Program-made: the position numbers and the translations under genes
Notes under the pieces: model-generated
The model's database searches: none
Seen by the model: the letters and a program-made list of their open reading frames with translations, nothing else
What the model was told of the DNA's origin: nothing
Origin: Leishmania martiniquensis
Lineage: Eukaryota > Euglenozoa > Kinetoplastea > Trypanosomatida > Trypanosomatidae
Assembly (NCBI RefSeq): GCF_017916325.1
Contig: NC_090169.1
Span: 1,651,001 to 1,715,000 of the forward strand
Reading direction: 5' to 3'
Length of the DNA stretch: 64,000 nucleotides
Shown here: one piece after another, positions 10,294 to 19,488 of the stretch
How positions within the stretch are numbered: position 1 is the stretch's first letter
How the letters are laid out: every line of letters starts with the position of its first letter

Positions 10294-10905
10294 ATGAGCA
10301 AGCAGGCTCTCCAATCCCTTCCGCTGGCGAAAGGGAAGGACATTCATAACCGAGTGGCGAAGCTGGCCCTCTACAAGGAGTGTCTGGCCCTCGCGTATCT
10401 CGTGCGTGATCGGCTAGTTCGCGATCACACGCTGCGAGAGGTGCGTGAGAAATGGAATGAGCACCGCGGTGACGGCGGTCACACCCTACAGCTACAGCTA
10501 GCCAGTTGCCTCGATAGAATCTCGTACGGTCGCATGTGCCACTCAAAGGCGCGCCAGCGCCTCCTCCCCAACGCGAGCGAATCGTACGACTGGGGGGTGG
10601 TGAACCCAATGGAAAACCACGAGAAGTTGATTCGCCGTCGACAAGAGCGGCAAAGTCCGGATGCCTTCAACCACAGCCGCGGTAAGCGCGATTTTGTGCC
10701 CATGTCGAATTGGGGCTACGGTAACATGGACCCAGATGCGATAGCTAAGCACAAAGAACTGACGGACCGGCAGCACTTCATGGGGCCCCACTGGCGCGAT
10801 CGGCCAAAGCCGATGGTCCTCGAGGACCTGAGCTTCGAGGAGGAACTGTACGTTCATTTCCAAGCAAAGCCGAAGATGCGCAAGACGCCCAAGAAGCACT
10901 TCTGA
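10294..10905 (+). CDS. Conserved-looking 203-aa protein with LYR-like N-terminus
   Basis: A basic 203-aa protein with no membrane segment. Residues about 20-57 (VAKLALYKECL ... REVREKWNEHR) recall the LYR-motif helical fold of mitochondrial accessory and assembly factors: a Leu-Tyr-basic triplet, a following helix, then an R-x-x-W/F-x-E-H-R stretch. The rest is rich in His, Trp and Tyr (SNWGYGNMDPDAIAKHKEL, HFMGPHWRDRP) with a basic C-terminus (KPKMRKTPKKHF). Mitochondrial ribosome, respiratory complex or Fe-S assembly roles are conceivable, but I cannot assign one. The N-terminal MSKQALQSLPLAKGK is basic enough for a short import signal. Confidence 0.75.
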   Translation: MSKQALQSLPLAKGKDIHNRVAKLALYKECLALAYLVRDRLVRDHTLREVREKWNEHRGDGGHTLQLQLASCLDRISYGRMCHSKARQRLLPNASESYDWGVVNPMENHEKLIRRRQERQSPDAFNHSRGKRDFVPMSNWGYGNMDPDAIAKHKELTDRQHFMGPHWRDRPKPMVLEDLSFEEELYVHFQAKPKMRKTPKKHF

Positions 10906-11507
10906 CGTCGCTGATCTCGCATTTTGTTTTTGCACACGAGGACGAAGGCACAGCGTTATTGCTACGCGAGTCACTCGTCATGCCAGCGCTGCAGAGAAGG
11001 ACCTCGATCGCCGAGGATCGGCGACGGCAGTGTCTCTGTGTCCGTCTTCCCTATGCCCCTTTAACGCTTTGTGCATGATGTGTTTCTGTGTGTGTCCTCG
11101 CACACACAATCGTCACCATCGATAGTATAGGACTGCTTTTTCATATACCCGCCCACTCAATTAGCGGCTGAGGGCATCATGGACACGGCCGAAAATAATC
11201 CCTTATCATTCTGCACCGAGTGTGTCCCGTCCGGAAAGTGTGCTCAAGGCAACTCCGGTTCCGTTGTGAACTGGCGTGCGCAGCATTACTGCGCCTCGAG
11301 ATGAGTGCTACGACGCACCACATAGCAGGCCTTCTCTCCCTCCCCCCTCGCTTTCTCAACCGCCCTTCTGCCACATTCATCTTCACCTTTTTCCGCCTCG
11401 TGCCACACGATACACGTTTCTCGCCAGATGACGATTTCTTTCTTCCCCCCCGAGTGTGATCTCGAAGCGTTTCACGCTACTCGCGTACGCGCCATCGCCC
11501 CAAAGAC
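10906..11507 (+). promoter_or_regulatory. Intergenic region with predicted trans-splice acceptor
   Basis: No gene is seen. A strong polypyrimidine tract spans about 11329-11400, followed by AG 11426-11427, and a second T/C-rich run ends in an AG near 11453. Both precede the roadblock ATG at 11508. Confidence 0.5.
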
Positions 11508-11804
11508 ATGTCGCAGCTGTCGATTGTGAAAGATCAGCTGCTCAGCAAAGGCATCAACCACTTTGTGGTGCTGTCCAGTTCCGGTCAGGTGGTCGAATAC
11601 AGCGGTGACTTTGAGAACCCGGAGAAGCAGGTGCTGGCCTACGCTATTCTTCAGCAGTGCTCCGCACTCTTGTCCAAAGGCGAGTCGATGAAGCGAGTCA
11701 ACATGAAGTTCGAGGACGTGGTGTACGTCGCCACGGCGGTGCAGGATAGCGCGACGGTGTACGGCGTTGTCGTGAGGCGCCCCGCGAGCGCGGCGACGCT
11801 ATAA
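11508..11804 (+). CDS. Roadblock/LC7 small protein, LAMTOR4-like
   Basis: A 98-aa single-domain protein of the roadblock/LC7 fold: an N-terminal helix (MSQLSIVKDQLLSKGI), strand FVVLSSSGQVVEYSGDFEN, helix, then paired strands MKFEDVVYVATAVQ and TVYGVVVRRP. Roadblock proteins are dynein light chains or scaffold subunits for small GTPases. The detailed pattern is closest to LAMTOR4 of the Ragulator (human 99 aa): VLS-x-G-x-V-x-x-SGD-(L/F)-EN-x-E in strand 1-2 and a C-terminal VxVVxRx end. In animals LAMTOR4 helps anchor Rag GTPases and TOR to the lysosome. Assignment to LAMTOR4 rather than another roadblock paralogue is from my reading, not a search. A TOR kinase lies 24 kb downstream, but in trypanosomatids proximity does not imply function. 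Confidence 0.85.
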   Translation: MSQLSIVKDQLLSKGINHFVVLSSSGQVVEYSGDFENPEKQVLAYAILQQCSALLSKGESMKRVNMKFEDVVYVATAVQDSATVYGVVVRRPASAATL

Positions 11805-12471
11805 TGCATGAATTCCCTTCGCGGCACTCATGGGGCCATGGGAGTAGATGCGCCGGCTCAATACGCCCTGTGGTGTGTCGGGCCGCATGACGCCCTCCTT
11901 TTTTTTCTGACGTGTGCGTCTTCGACTCTATTCTCCTTGCTTCCCTACGTTGAATCTGAATGTGCACTGCGGACAAGAGACGCGAAGTGCTGCCGTGCGG
12001 CTTGGCGTCTGTGATGAGGCTCCCATCACGAGCCAGGCTCTACCTGCCACCTTCTTTGCGCCATGTGCATCTGCCCAACCCACGGTTGTTTCAGTTGTGA
12101 CTCAGATGTACTCACTACACGTCTCAGTGCCGTGCCGTGCGGGCAACGGGTGCGGCCATCTGAAATCAAAGGCGGCCCTCACTCTTTCCATCTCGTTCTT
12201 TCTGCACGCTGGAGGCTCCCGCGGCGTGGCGCCAAAATCCTGTGCACCAGAATCATGTCCTGTCTATCTTCGCAGTTTCACGCGCCCAAAAAACTTTTCA
12301 TTGACCTCCCCCCATCTCACGCCCATCTTACTCGTCCTGTCTCTCTACGCGAGCAATGAAAGACACCGACGCTAGCAAACTGCACCTTCGTCTCTGTGTG
12401 TGTGCGTATGTTTCTGGCCCTCTCACCAGCAGCGATCCGCCGCATCTGCGTTCTCCCTCGTGCTGACTTCA
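11805..12471 (+). promoter_or_regulatory. Intergenic region with predicted trans-splice acceptor
   Basis: No gene is seen. A polypyrimidine tract at about 12304-12348 is followed by AG 12352-12353, 119 nt before the ATG of the FHA-BRCT gene. Confidence 0.45.
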
Positions 12472-13701
12472 ATGAATACAACGGCGTATGCCCTTGTAGC
12501 GCAAGAGAAGCAGTACCCCCTGCAGCTGGGGAAGAATGTAGTTGGCCGCAGCAGTGTCCCTGTGGAGGGTGTCTCCTTCATTAACCTGGAGTCTCCGCTG
12601 GCCGCGGTCAGCCGCATGCAGGCGTTCTTGGACATTGGCGCCAACGGCGATGCGTGGATCAGCGACTGCAACAGTACCAACGGCACCTTTCTTAGCATAC
12701 GCCCTGGCCCAGGAATTCGACTCGAGGCTAATCGCTACTACCAGCTCTCCCCTGGATGCCGCATCGTATTTGGGGATGTGACGTGCACCTTCGAGACGCT
12801 CACCGAGGCGCCCCCGACGCCGGAAAACCTGCGGCACTCCCTTACCTCACCCTCTCGCTCCACGCGAAAGACGGAGCCCCTGGGTGATGTGCGGACTTCC
12901 CTTGCAAGAACAGCCAGCACAGCCCTGGCAAAGCAATTGCCGGCGCACTCCAAAGCGCACCGGCGTGACCTCCCTTACCTTGACGAGGGCGGCAGCCTCT
13001 CGCCGGTACGCACCGCCCCGAGTGTGAGGACCGCCTCGACGAACAACACGCAGCGTCTCCGTTTACGCACACCGACAGCACCACCGCGACCGCAGAAGCG
13101 GTCCAAAGTAGACTCCGTGGCAACTTCTTCTCCGGTACTGAAGGTCGCCCCCAATGTCGAGGAAGCGGCAGCCCCACCACCGGCTACTGCACGGACACTT
13201 GTGTGCCTCACGGGAATGGACAGCGATGAGCGCGAGGCCGTTGCGAAGCGAGTGCGCCAGCTGAAGGGACGTATTGTGGACGACATCACTAAAGCAAACC
13301 TTCTCGTCGTTGCGGCACCGCCTGTCCGCACCCCAAAGTTCATTGCCGCCGTGGCACGGGGCATTCCGGTGGTGTCGGTGGAATACATCCGTAACGAGAA
13401 GTACGAGCTCGACGACGCGCGTCATCACATCGTGGGTCTCAAGACAGACCAGCACACCTACACAGCAGCTGAGCTGAAGAAGGTGATTTATCGAAAGGAG
13501 GCACTGCCCCTTCTCAAAGGCATTTCGTTTAACATCGCTGCGTTGTCGAGCAAAACGAAAAGAGTGGCGGCAGAGATCATTGCTTCCTCTGGGGGGAATG
13601 TGGTGCGCACCAAGAAGGGCCGCGGCATTGTCCTCACAGATGCGGAGCTGGACAAGCTCTATGACTGCATCCTGCGTGGCAGAGTACCCGACGCGCTCTA
13701 G
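12472..13701 (+). CDS. FHA - tandem BRCT protein, MDC1-like DNA-damage mediator
   Basis: A 409-aa protein with an N-terminal FHA domain (about 10-105), a Ser/Thr/Pro/Arg-rich linker (about 110-235) and two BRCT repeats (about 240-325 and 330-409). In the FHA, Gly25-Arg26, Ser47-Arg48 and Asn70-Gly71-Thr72 keep the phosphothreonine loop residues, although the conserved His after Ser-Arg is Gln50. The BRCT pair matches MDC1: CLTG (Thr247), RTPKF (Arg286, Lys289), RGIPVVSVEYI and a second repeat with EIIASSGG. Thr247, Arg286 and Lys289 align with MDC1 Thr1898, Arg1933 and Lys1936, which hold the phosphoserine and free C-terminus of gamma-H2AX. A nuclear mediator of the damage response is therefore likely. 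The linker is far shorter than in MDC1. The upstream GTG at 12400 is rejected; ATG 12472 precedes the FHA. Confidence 0.85.
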   Translation: MNTTAYALVAQEKQYPLQLGKNVVGRSSVPVEGVSFINLESPLAAVSRMQAFLDIGANGDAWISDCNSTNGTFLSIRPGPGIRLEANRYYQLSPGCRIVFGDVTCTFETLTEAPPTPENLRHSLTSPSRSTRKTEPLGDVRTSLARTASTALAKQLPAHSKAHRRDLPYLDEGGSLSPVRTAPSVRTASTNNTQRLRLRTPTAPPRPQKRSKVDSVATSSPVLKVAPNVEEAAAPPPATARTLVCLTGMDSDEREAVAKRVRQLKGRIVDDITKANLLVVAAPPVRTPKFIAAVARGIPVVSVEYIRNEKYELDDARHHIVGLKTDQHTYTAAELKKVIYRKEALPLLKGISFNIAALSSKTKRVAAEIIASSGGNVVRTKKGRGIVLTDAELDKLYDCILRGRVPDAL

Positions 13702-14292
13702 GGGAGGAGGCAACACCATAGAAGCAAGAGGAAAGCCAGAAAGAGAGAGAAAGAGCGGCCGTCGTTGCGTGCGGGATCGCATTGCGTTTGCCTTCTCGAG
13801 CGTACCGCCATCACGTCTTCCTCTTCCTTCCTCCTATTCTTCATGCATTGAGGTGCGCAACCAGAGCCTTGCGTACTTCACGAAACAAATGCGCGTCAAA
13901 GTCGTCGTGTCGCTCTAAGGCGAGGGGACGCGTTTCTGTCCGTCTCCCAACCGTCACCGAGTGACCACTAGCGAGATGCTTATGGAAGCCTCCTAGACGC
14001 CGCAAACCGCCTTACCGCCTCACCTCACTGAGTGGTCGGCGTGGTACCCCGTGCGGTGGCACGGCAGTCTTTGGGAGATGTGTACGTGTGTGCTTGAGGA
14101 GGCAGTCCGGTATCCTCTCCCTCTCTCTTTTTGCCCCACCCTCCATCTTAATTCTGCCTTCTCCTTCAGCGACTCCTCTTTCCCCTCTTTCGCCCTCTCT
14201 CGATATCGCCTTTCTCTGTTGCCGCGCCTTCTCTTGGGCGTGCGCAATCATCGGGGCTCAGGAAGAGCGAATGTTAGCCGTGTCGACGACAG
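13702..14292 (+). promoter_or_regulatory. Intergenic region with predicted trans-splice acceptor
   Basis: No gene is seen. A very strong polypyrimidine region runs from about 14111 to 14235. The first AG within it is at 14168-14169, 124 nt before the next ATG. Confidence 0.5.
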
Positions 14293-16068
14293 ATGGCAAC
14301 AAAACGGCCACGGTCGCGCATTGACGTCGGAAGCGTCGTCGAGGAGTTGCTGACTCTTCCAGTTTACTCTGCGCCACACGAGGAGGAATCTGTAGACACC
14401 GAATCCTCCGCTTGCCAGAAGCACTCATCCCCACCAGGTACAGAAGCAGATGTCAGACACCCTGCTGCGGTGAAGCGCCTGCGGACGTTAGAATCGTCCG
14501 CTGGTGTGTCCTCACGCAGCCCCAGCTCGGCCTCACCCTCCTCGCCGCGTACGGCAAGTGACAGCATCGGCGGCGACGAAATCGATTTGCTGCGGCGAAA
14601 GGACGAGGAGGTGGCTGACATGGTGCTCTTCCTCGCCCAGACCGTGGCTGAGACGTCGTCACGTCACGCACTCACCGAGTTGGTTTCTTTTCTCGATCGT
14701 CTCAGCATCTCGCGTGTGATGCTGGCGCTGAAGCGCGCCGGCGGCCTCACTGCCTTCGTCAGCAGTCTGCATCAGGCAACTTCGGTCACAGAAAAGGACC
14801 GACGCGTCATCATTGCGCTCTTTGCCGGTCTTATAGGTCACGCCGACGCAGGGGCGCTTTTTCAGGAAAGCGTCGTCACGTTTCTCGTTCAGTCTTTGCT
14901 TCCTGCAGACGCGCAAGGGACCTCAGCGGCTTTTCATTGCAGCAGCGGGTCTCATTGGTCGGCGCGTCCGAAGCAGAAGGGTGCTGCACAGCGACCATCA
15001 ACCCACACGTCGCGCGGCGTGGCAGACAGCCTCGAAGGTCAGGTTGCCAAGCTGTGCGAGGGTGCGGCGGAGCGTTTGGAGGCCTTTGAGGATAGAAGCT
15101 GCGCCTCCCTCGCTCTCTGCGCGCTGCTGACACTCATGTTTGTCTACAACCGCACTCCCCACATAACGGCTCGGCGAAACCTCTCCGTGCCCCTTCTTTT
15201 CGCCAGGGCTGGTGGGATCGAACAACTCGGGAGGCTGCTGACGGACAGGGACACACGAGGGCATGCGCTGGCGCTGATAGAGGTTCTGACGGCAACCGAC
15301 GAGCTCTCTACGCAGAATGCCAGCATTTTGGCGCTTGTCCCCGCGCTGGTAGCACAGCTGCACATCCGAGACGCTCGGGTAGCCGTGCTCAAGGCGCTCA
15401 CAAACATCTCAAATATTTTGCCGCACGCACTCAGCGCCACCGGCACGGTGGCTACATTTGCACAATTTGCTCTGGACGCCTTTTCCCGCTCGCAGGCGCT
15501 CGGCATCACTGACGAAGAGGAAATCTTTGCTCTCTGCTGCGCCATTAATGTGATCAAGTACGAGTCGAAGACGGATTGTACAGAAGCAGAGCTGTCCTCC
15601 GCCCTTGTTGCTTCACGCAACATTTTGGTATCCCTCGCTCATGCGATGATGAACAGCTACGAGTGTAATAGTACGGAACACCTGGTGCGGAGTGGCTACT
15701 ACGCACTTTTGATTGGCGCACTCTCGCTGGTGTCGTTGGCGGACGAAGAGGGGAGGACCACGCTGCGCGTGCCAGCGATGACGGCTGTTGCTCGGGTCTC
15801 TGACGGCACGCCCGTCGGGTGTGCAGCCGGCCATCAGCCTATGCGCATTGTTGTGGCCATCATTCAAGAGTTCCTCCTCTTTCAGAGCTCGGCCGGGACG
15901 CTGACGGTGGAGGCGCTGGCGGAGATGAGGGCGCTAGTGGATCGCATTCTGCACAGTAATCACATCGACGTCACTCCACAAAGTGACCACAGCAGCGCTC
16001 CCGGGCAAGGCCCCGCTTTGGCGCCGTCGCATGAGGACGACGACCTTGTGCTGGGCCAACTGCTATAA
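14293..16068 (+). CDS. Armadillo/HEAT-like helical-repeat protein, possible WAPL relative
   Basis: A 591-aa protein. Residues 1-95 are Ser/Pro/Glu-rich with a basic N-terminus (KRPRSR, possible nuclear signal). From about residue 100 it is a helical-repeat protein: R-x-ALTELVSFLDRLSISRVMLALKRAGGL, a long loop near 215-250, ALALIEVL, VAVLKALTNIS, and near the end YYALLIGALSLVS. The first repeat and the late AYxALLxG-type helix are reminiscent of the cohesin-release factor WAPL, but the match is weak and other armadillo proteins cannot be excluded. There is no membrane segment. If WAPL, it would unload cohesin in the nucleus. The ATG at 14293 is the first in frame and follows the strong polypyrimidine tract. 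Certain as a gene; function uncertain. Confidence 0.8.
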   Translation: MATKRPRSRIDVGSVVEELLTLPVYSAPHEEESVDTESSACQKHSSPPGTEADVRHPAAVKRLRTLESSAGVSSRSPSSASPSSPRTASDSIGGDEIDLLRRKDEEVADMVLFLAQTVAETSSRHALTELVSFLDRLSISRVMLALKRAGGLTAFVSSLHQATSVTEKDRRVIIALFAGLIGHADAGALFQESVVTFLVQSLLPADAQGTSAAFHCSSGSHWSARPKQKGAAQRPSTHTSRGVADSLEGQVAKLCEGAAERLEAFEDRSCASLALCALLTLMFVYNRTPHITARRNLSVPLLFARAGGIEQLGRLLTDRDTRGHALALIEVLTATDELSTQNASILALVPALVAQLHIRDARVAVLKALTNISNILPHALSATGTVATFAQFALDAFSRSQALGITDEEEIFALCCAINVIKYESKTDCTEAELSSALVASRNILVSLAHAMMNSYECNSTEHLVRSGYYALLIGALSLVSLADEEGRTTLRVPAMTAVARVSDGTPVGCAAGHQPMRIVVAIIQEFLLFQSSAGTLTVEALAEMRALVDRILHSNHIDVTPQSDHSSAPGQGPALAPSHEDDDLVLGQLL

Positions 16069-18753
16069 CGCGGTTCTGCAGTGCGGAGCATACCAGGCAT
16101 GACGGTCCCAACCACACATGCGGGGGAAGGAACGGCTGATGTCGCTATGGGCGTACTCGTTTGGAGCGCGCCGGGAGGTGCATTGAGAACTCTCCGAAGT
16201 GTGCGTTTCTTGCGTGATGATGACTTCTCTCCGTCTCTCCGAACCTGAGTGGTGCGGTGGGGTCCCTGAAGGCTGCGCTCACTTTTTCCGTGAGCCCTTG
16301 TCGCCGTCTCTCCAGCACACCGAGCTCTTGCGCACCCTTGCGAGACACACAATCAAAAAACTGAGTCATGAGCGGAAATGGCACGGGCAAGGGCGAGGTG
16401 GGGGCAGGACTCTGGACAAGTGAAGCGCATACGCATAAGCGCACGCTTTGCTTTGGTAGGGCTGCCCGCAGGCCATCTGTGGGGCATGTCCGTCAAGCGT
16501 CATCGCGCGAAGCCTTCCTCCTCTGAGAGACGGGAAAGGGGGGAAAACGTGGGGGCTATGGGTCGCATCCATGACGCTGGCTTAGAGCGACCCGCGTCTA
16601 CAGACGCATTCGGTAGGACGAACCTGGGCGACCGCATAGGTCGTGAAAGGCCTCAGTAACACTCAGGCGTTGCTGCTATACGTCGAAAACGGGATTGGGG
16701 TGGCGCCGCCGGAGCAAGCCTCGACGAGCTGGAAGGGCGGCATCTTCGCCTCCGGATAGGCGAGAGGCGGACACAGGTACGATGTGAGGGGTCATTGCAA
16801 GGCTCGAACAACCGCAATCAACGCAGCGTGCAGCCGCTTCCAGACCCATTTTCTCTTGACGCATCAGAGTTGGCGGCTGATTCTGGCGCTCCTCGCCGTG
16901 AGCAAGCGGACCTCAAAACCTCTGGTAATTGAGAAGCGGCTGACAGAGTGTGCTATCATTAGTGAGTTCCTCCTGTTTCTCTGCGGATGTGGTTGGCGCG
17001 CTCGTCGCTGCGGCAGAGTGAGGTAGAAATCGCTGCGTTCCCTCCAGCGACTCAATGCTAACGGTGGCGCTTCTCACCATCGGCTTTTTCGATGCCGAAT
17101 TAGGAAGAGACGACAAGCACGCGGCGCCAGAGAGCGTGCCGAGAAGGTGGTGAAGGAGATGAACACCAAAGGGGTCATTTCGGCTTCTTCGAAAGGAGGC
17201 TTCAAGGCACAAGGGCAAGCTCGCCAACTGGCTCATGGATGGGCTTGCTCATTTCTTTTTGTGCGCTCATCGGCATCTCCACGCACTGTTCCCTCACGAG
17301 CCCATCCGCTTCGTCAAAGAGGTATAACGCGAGCGACCCCAGGATTCTCCTCGGCAGGTGCGCCTTCGTAGTGCAGGGGGCTAGTGTTGCGCTACGAGAC
17401 GCGCTGCCCCAGAAACAATTCCATTACTGGGGGCACCCTGTTTCAAAGTCGATTGCGAAGCTGCTGTCGGTGCACTTGGAACACAGTAACGCCAAACCGA
17501 GCGCTTTCGGGATGCTGGGCGCGCGGGAAGCGGTGATCTTCTCCTGTGCCGAGAGCCTAATACCCCCGTTCCCTCCGTGGACACTGAACTCGGGCTTCTA
17601 TGGTGGATGACGGGCTGCACCGCTTTGTCGCTGATGACTCGGTCGAGACGCCGCAGAGGGAGGCGCACTTTGTGCCGGTTCTGTGTATCTAACGCCGCCT
17701 GCTGGAGTGGCGACCGAGCCACGGGCAGAGGCGCAGTTATGCAGGCGGCATCGAGGCAGATCTCCATCGGAGTATCACCGTATCCGGAACGAACCATTCT
17801 CCGCTCTATGCTCGCGCCATACGGGCAAGCGAGCCTAACATCTGCCATTGGTCAGTGGCTGGCATGTAGAGGAAGGCAGCCGTGGGGGTTGTTGAGATTG
17901 CCACTGGCTGCTGTCAAGGTATGCATGGTCAGAGTTAGGCGGCCGCACTTACCTGTGAGTTGTGACTCGGTTCGACGCCTCGTCGGCACCAGCTGCACGC
18001 CTGTGCGTTCGCGCACAGCTACGCGTGTGCGCACTTACCCTCTCCTTCACTCACACGTCTTCCTCTTGTTTGCACTGACGACGTTATACCGCTGCGTGCC
18101 TGCGTGGCTGTTGTTGAGCATCGCGCCGACTAAGAGCGGTATTTTTCCTTTGTTGCACTTTTTGGTGTGGATGTGCGAGTGCCTCCGACATGTATCTGTC
18201 CAATCTCTTCTTGTGTTAGTGCCGCGCTCGCTGCTGCCTCAGCGACTTGTGACCCGGCCAAGCCTTCTCCCCACTCCTTTGAGCAGTGATGGGGCAAGGT
18301 TCAGCTGCTCTGCCAGCGCCGTGAAACGGCTCTTTGCTGTACCCTTCATCTTCTCGCGTGGCTCCTGTGAAGGGAGGAGTCGCGGCCGATGGCTGGGCGG
18401 CAGGTCGCGCGCGATGAGGACGCGATCGACACGACGATGCTAAGACCGCCCCTCGCGCTCCTCCTTTTGGCTGGGTGGTTTTTTCCAGTTGGCCGCCGTC
18501 TGTCTTCCCACGCGGGGCTGAAGTTACCGTCCTGAGGCGAGTTCTGACCGCAGTGGTACAATGCGTGTTGGCGGCCTCTCATGTCAAACTCTGCCCTCGA
18601 CTTTTCTCTTCCCTCCACTGCCCAATACACACACACACATACACGTACTCATCGGCCTTTTTCCCCCTCGAACTATCGGCACCGGGGCCACCGCAGTGAA
18701 CGTGCATCTTGCACCCCCAGGAAAAACGTTATTGGTGCCTTGGAAAAAAAAAC
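16069..18753 (+). other. 2.7 kb gene-poor region
   Basis: The longest interval without a convincing gene inside the cluster. It contains the possible decayed ORF described separately at 17055-17850. Elsewhere I see only chance frames. Towards the end, pyrimidine-rich sequence (about 18590-18685) leads to AG 18695-18696, 58 nt before the DCN1-like ATG, a good spliced-leader acceptor. Confidence 0.5.
17055..17850 (+). pseudogene. Possible decayed coding sequence, family unknown
   Basis: Several protein-like segments occur in different + frames separated by stops. They are MLTVALLTIGFFDAELG (from 17055), a stretch GKLANWLMDGLAHFF near 17217-17330 in that same frame after two stops, and an open frame 17239-17610 containing LRDALPQKQFHYWGHP. 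A fourth, from 17599 onward, reads MVDDGLHRFVADDSVE and is interrupted by a stop near 17692. The composition looks more coding-like than ordinary intergenic sequence here. I cannot name a family, and the pattern could be chance in GC-rich DNA. Confidence 0.22.
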
Positions 18754-19488
18754 ATGAAGAATGCTGGACGCCGCAGGGCGTCCATAAACTATGCGCGGGA
18801 GCGAACGAAGCCGAATCCACCCGCCCTTGCCCCCACCCGCCCGACTGTGTCGTCGAGTAAAGCGGCTGCGATGCAGTTCGCCTCCAAAGGAGCGCGGAGC
18901 GACATGGAGCTTGTCTTCGACCGGTTTTGTGCTCTGGACAAGTCTGCCGAGTTGGACGCCATTACGGGTAAGGGACTTGCACAACTATTCAATGAGGTCG
19001 GTGTCGCAGCGTCATCCTTAGAGTGCATGGCGCTATTGTGGAAGCTAGGTGCGACGCAGCAAGGCTGCATCATGCGGCCTGAGTGGCTGATATCTATGTA
19101 TGCACATGGCATCGAATCCATGATGCAACTGCGTCAGAAGCTTGGCGAATGGGTGAAACAGGTTCGTGAGAGCGACGACTACTTCTTGCTCATGTACAAC
19201 TACCTGTATGACTACATTCGCGGCGAGGACGATCGCTGCATGACGCTGGCAACCGCCATACAAGGATGGGACGTCTTTTTCTGGAGGAACGCGCGCTACA
19301 CCGAATGGAAGGCTTGGGCACTGGTCAACATCAAGGGCCCCGTTACCCGTGACCTTTGGCGGCAGCTCGGCATCTTTTTCACGGAGAACTCAGCCACAGG
19401 AAAGCACTCCAGTGACCAGGTGACTGCGCTGCCGTGGCCCTCAACAATCACCGACTTTGTGGACAGAAACGGCGAGCCGGCCTCCTGA
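18754..19488 (+). CDS. DCN1-like (DCUN1) cullin neddylation factor
   Basis: A 244-aa protein whose residues from about 45 to 240 form a potentiating-neddylation (PONY) domain. Matches to DCN1/DCUN1D include an ALLWKLGA segment, the WLISMYAHGIESMMQLRQKL helices, and a central FLLMYNYLYDYIR where the family has FYxFTFNFAK. Near the end are WKAWALVNIKGPVTRDLWRQL and WPSTITDFV, where the family has W-P-x-x-I-D-D-F-V. DCN1 proteins are scaffold-type E3 ligases that promote NEDD8 transfer to cullins, activating cullin-RING ubiquitin ligases. The N-terminal 40 residues are basic and lack a clear UBA domain, so this resembles the short form. The frame starts at a TTG (18709); ATG 18754 lies 58 nt after the predicted splice site. 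ATG 18871 is a later alternative that still keeps the domain. Confidence 0.87.
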   Translation: MKNAGRRRASINYARERTKPNPPALAPTRPTVSSSKAAAMQFASKGARSDMELVFDRFCALDKSAELDAITGKGLAQLFNEVGVAASSLECMALLWKLGATQQGCIMRPEWLISMYAHGIESMMQLRQKLGEWVKQVRESDDYFLLMYNYLYDYIRGEDDRCMTLATAIQGWDVFFWRNARYTEWKAWALVNIKGPVTRDLWRQLGIFFTENSATGKHSSDQVTALPWPSTITDFVDRNGEPAS

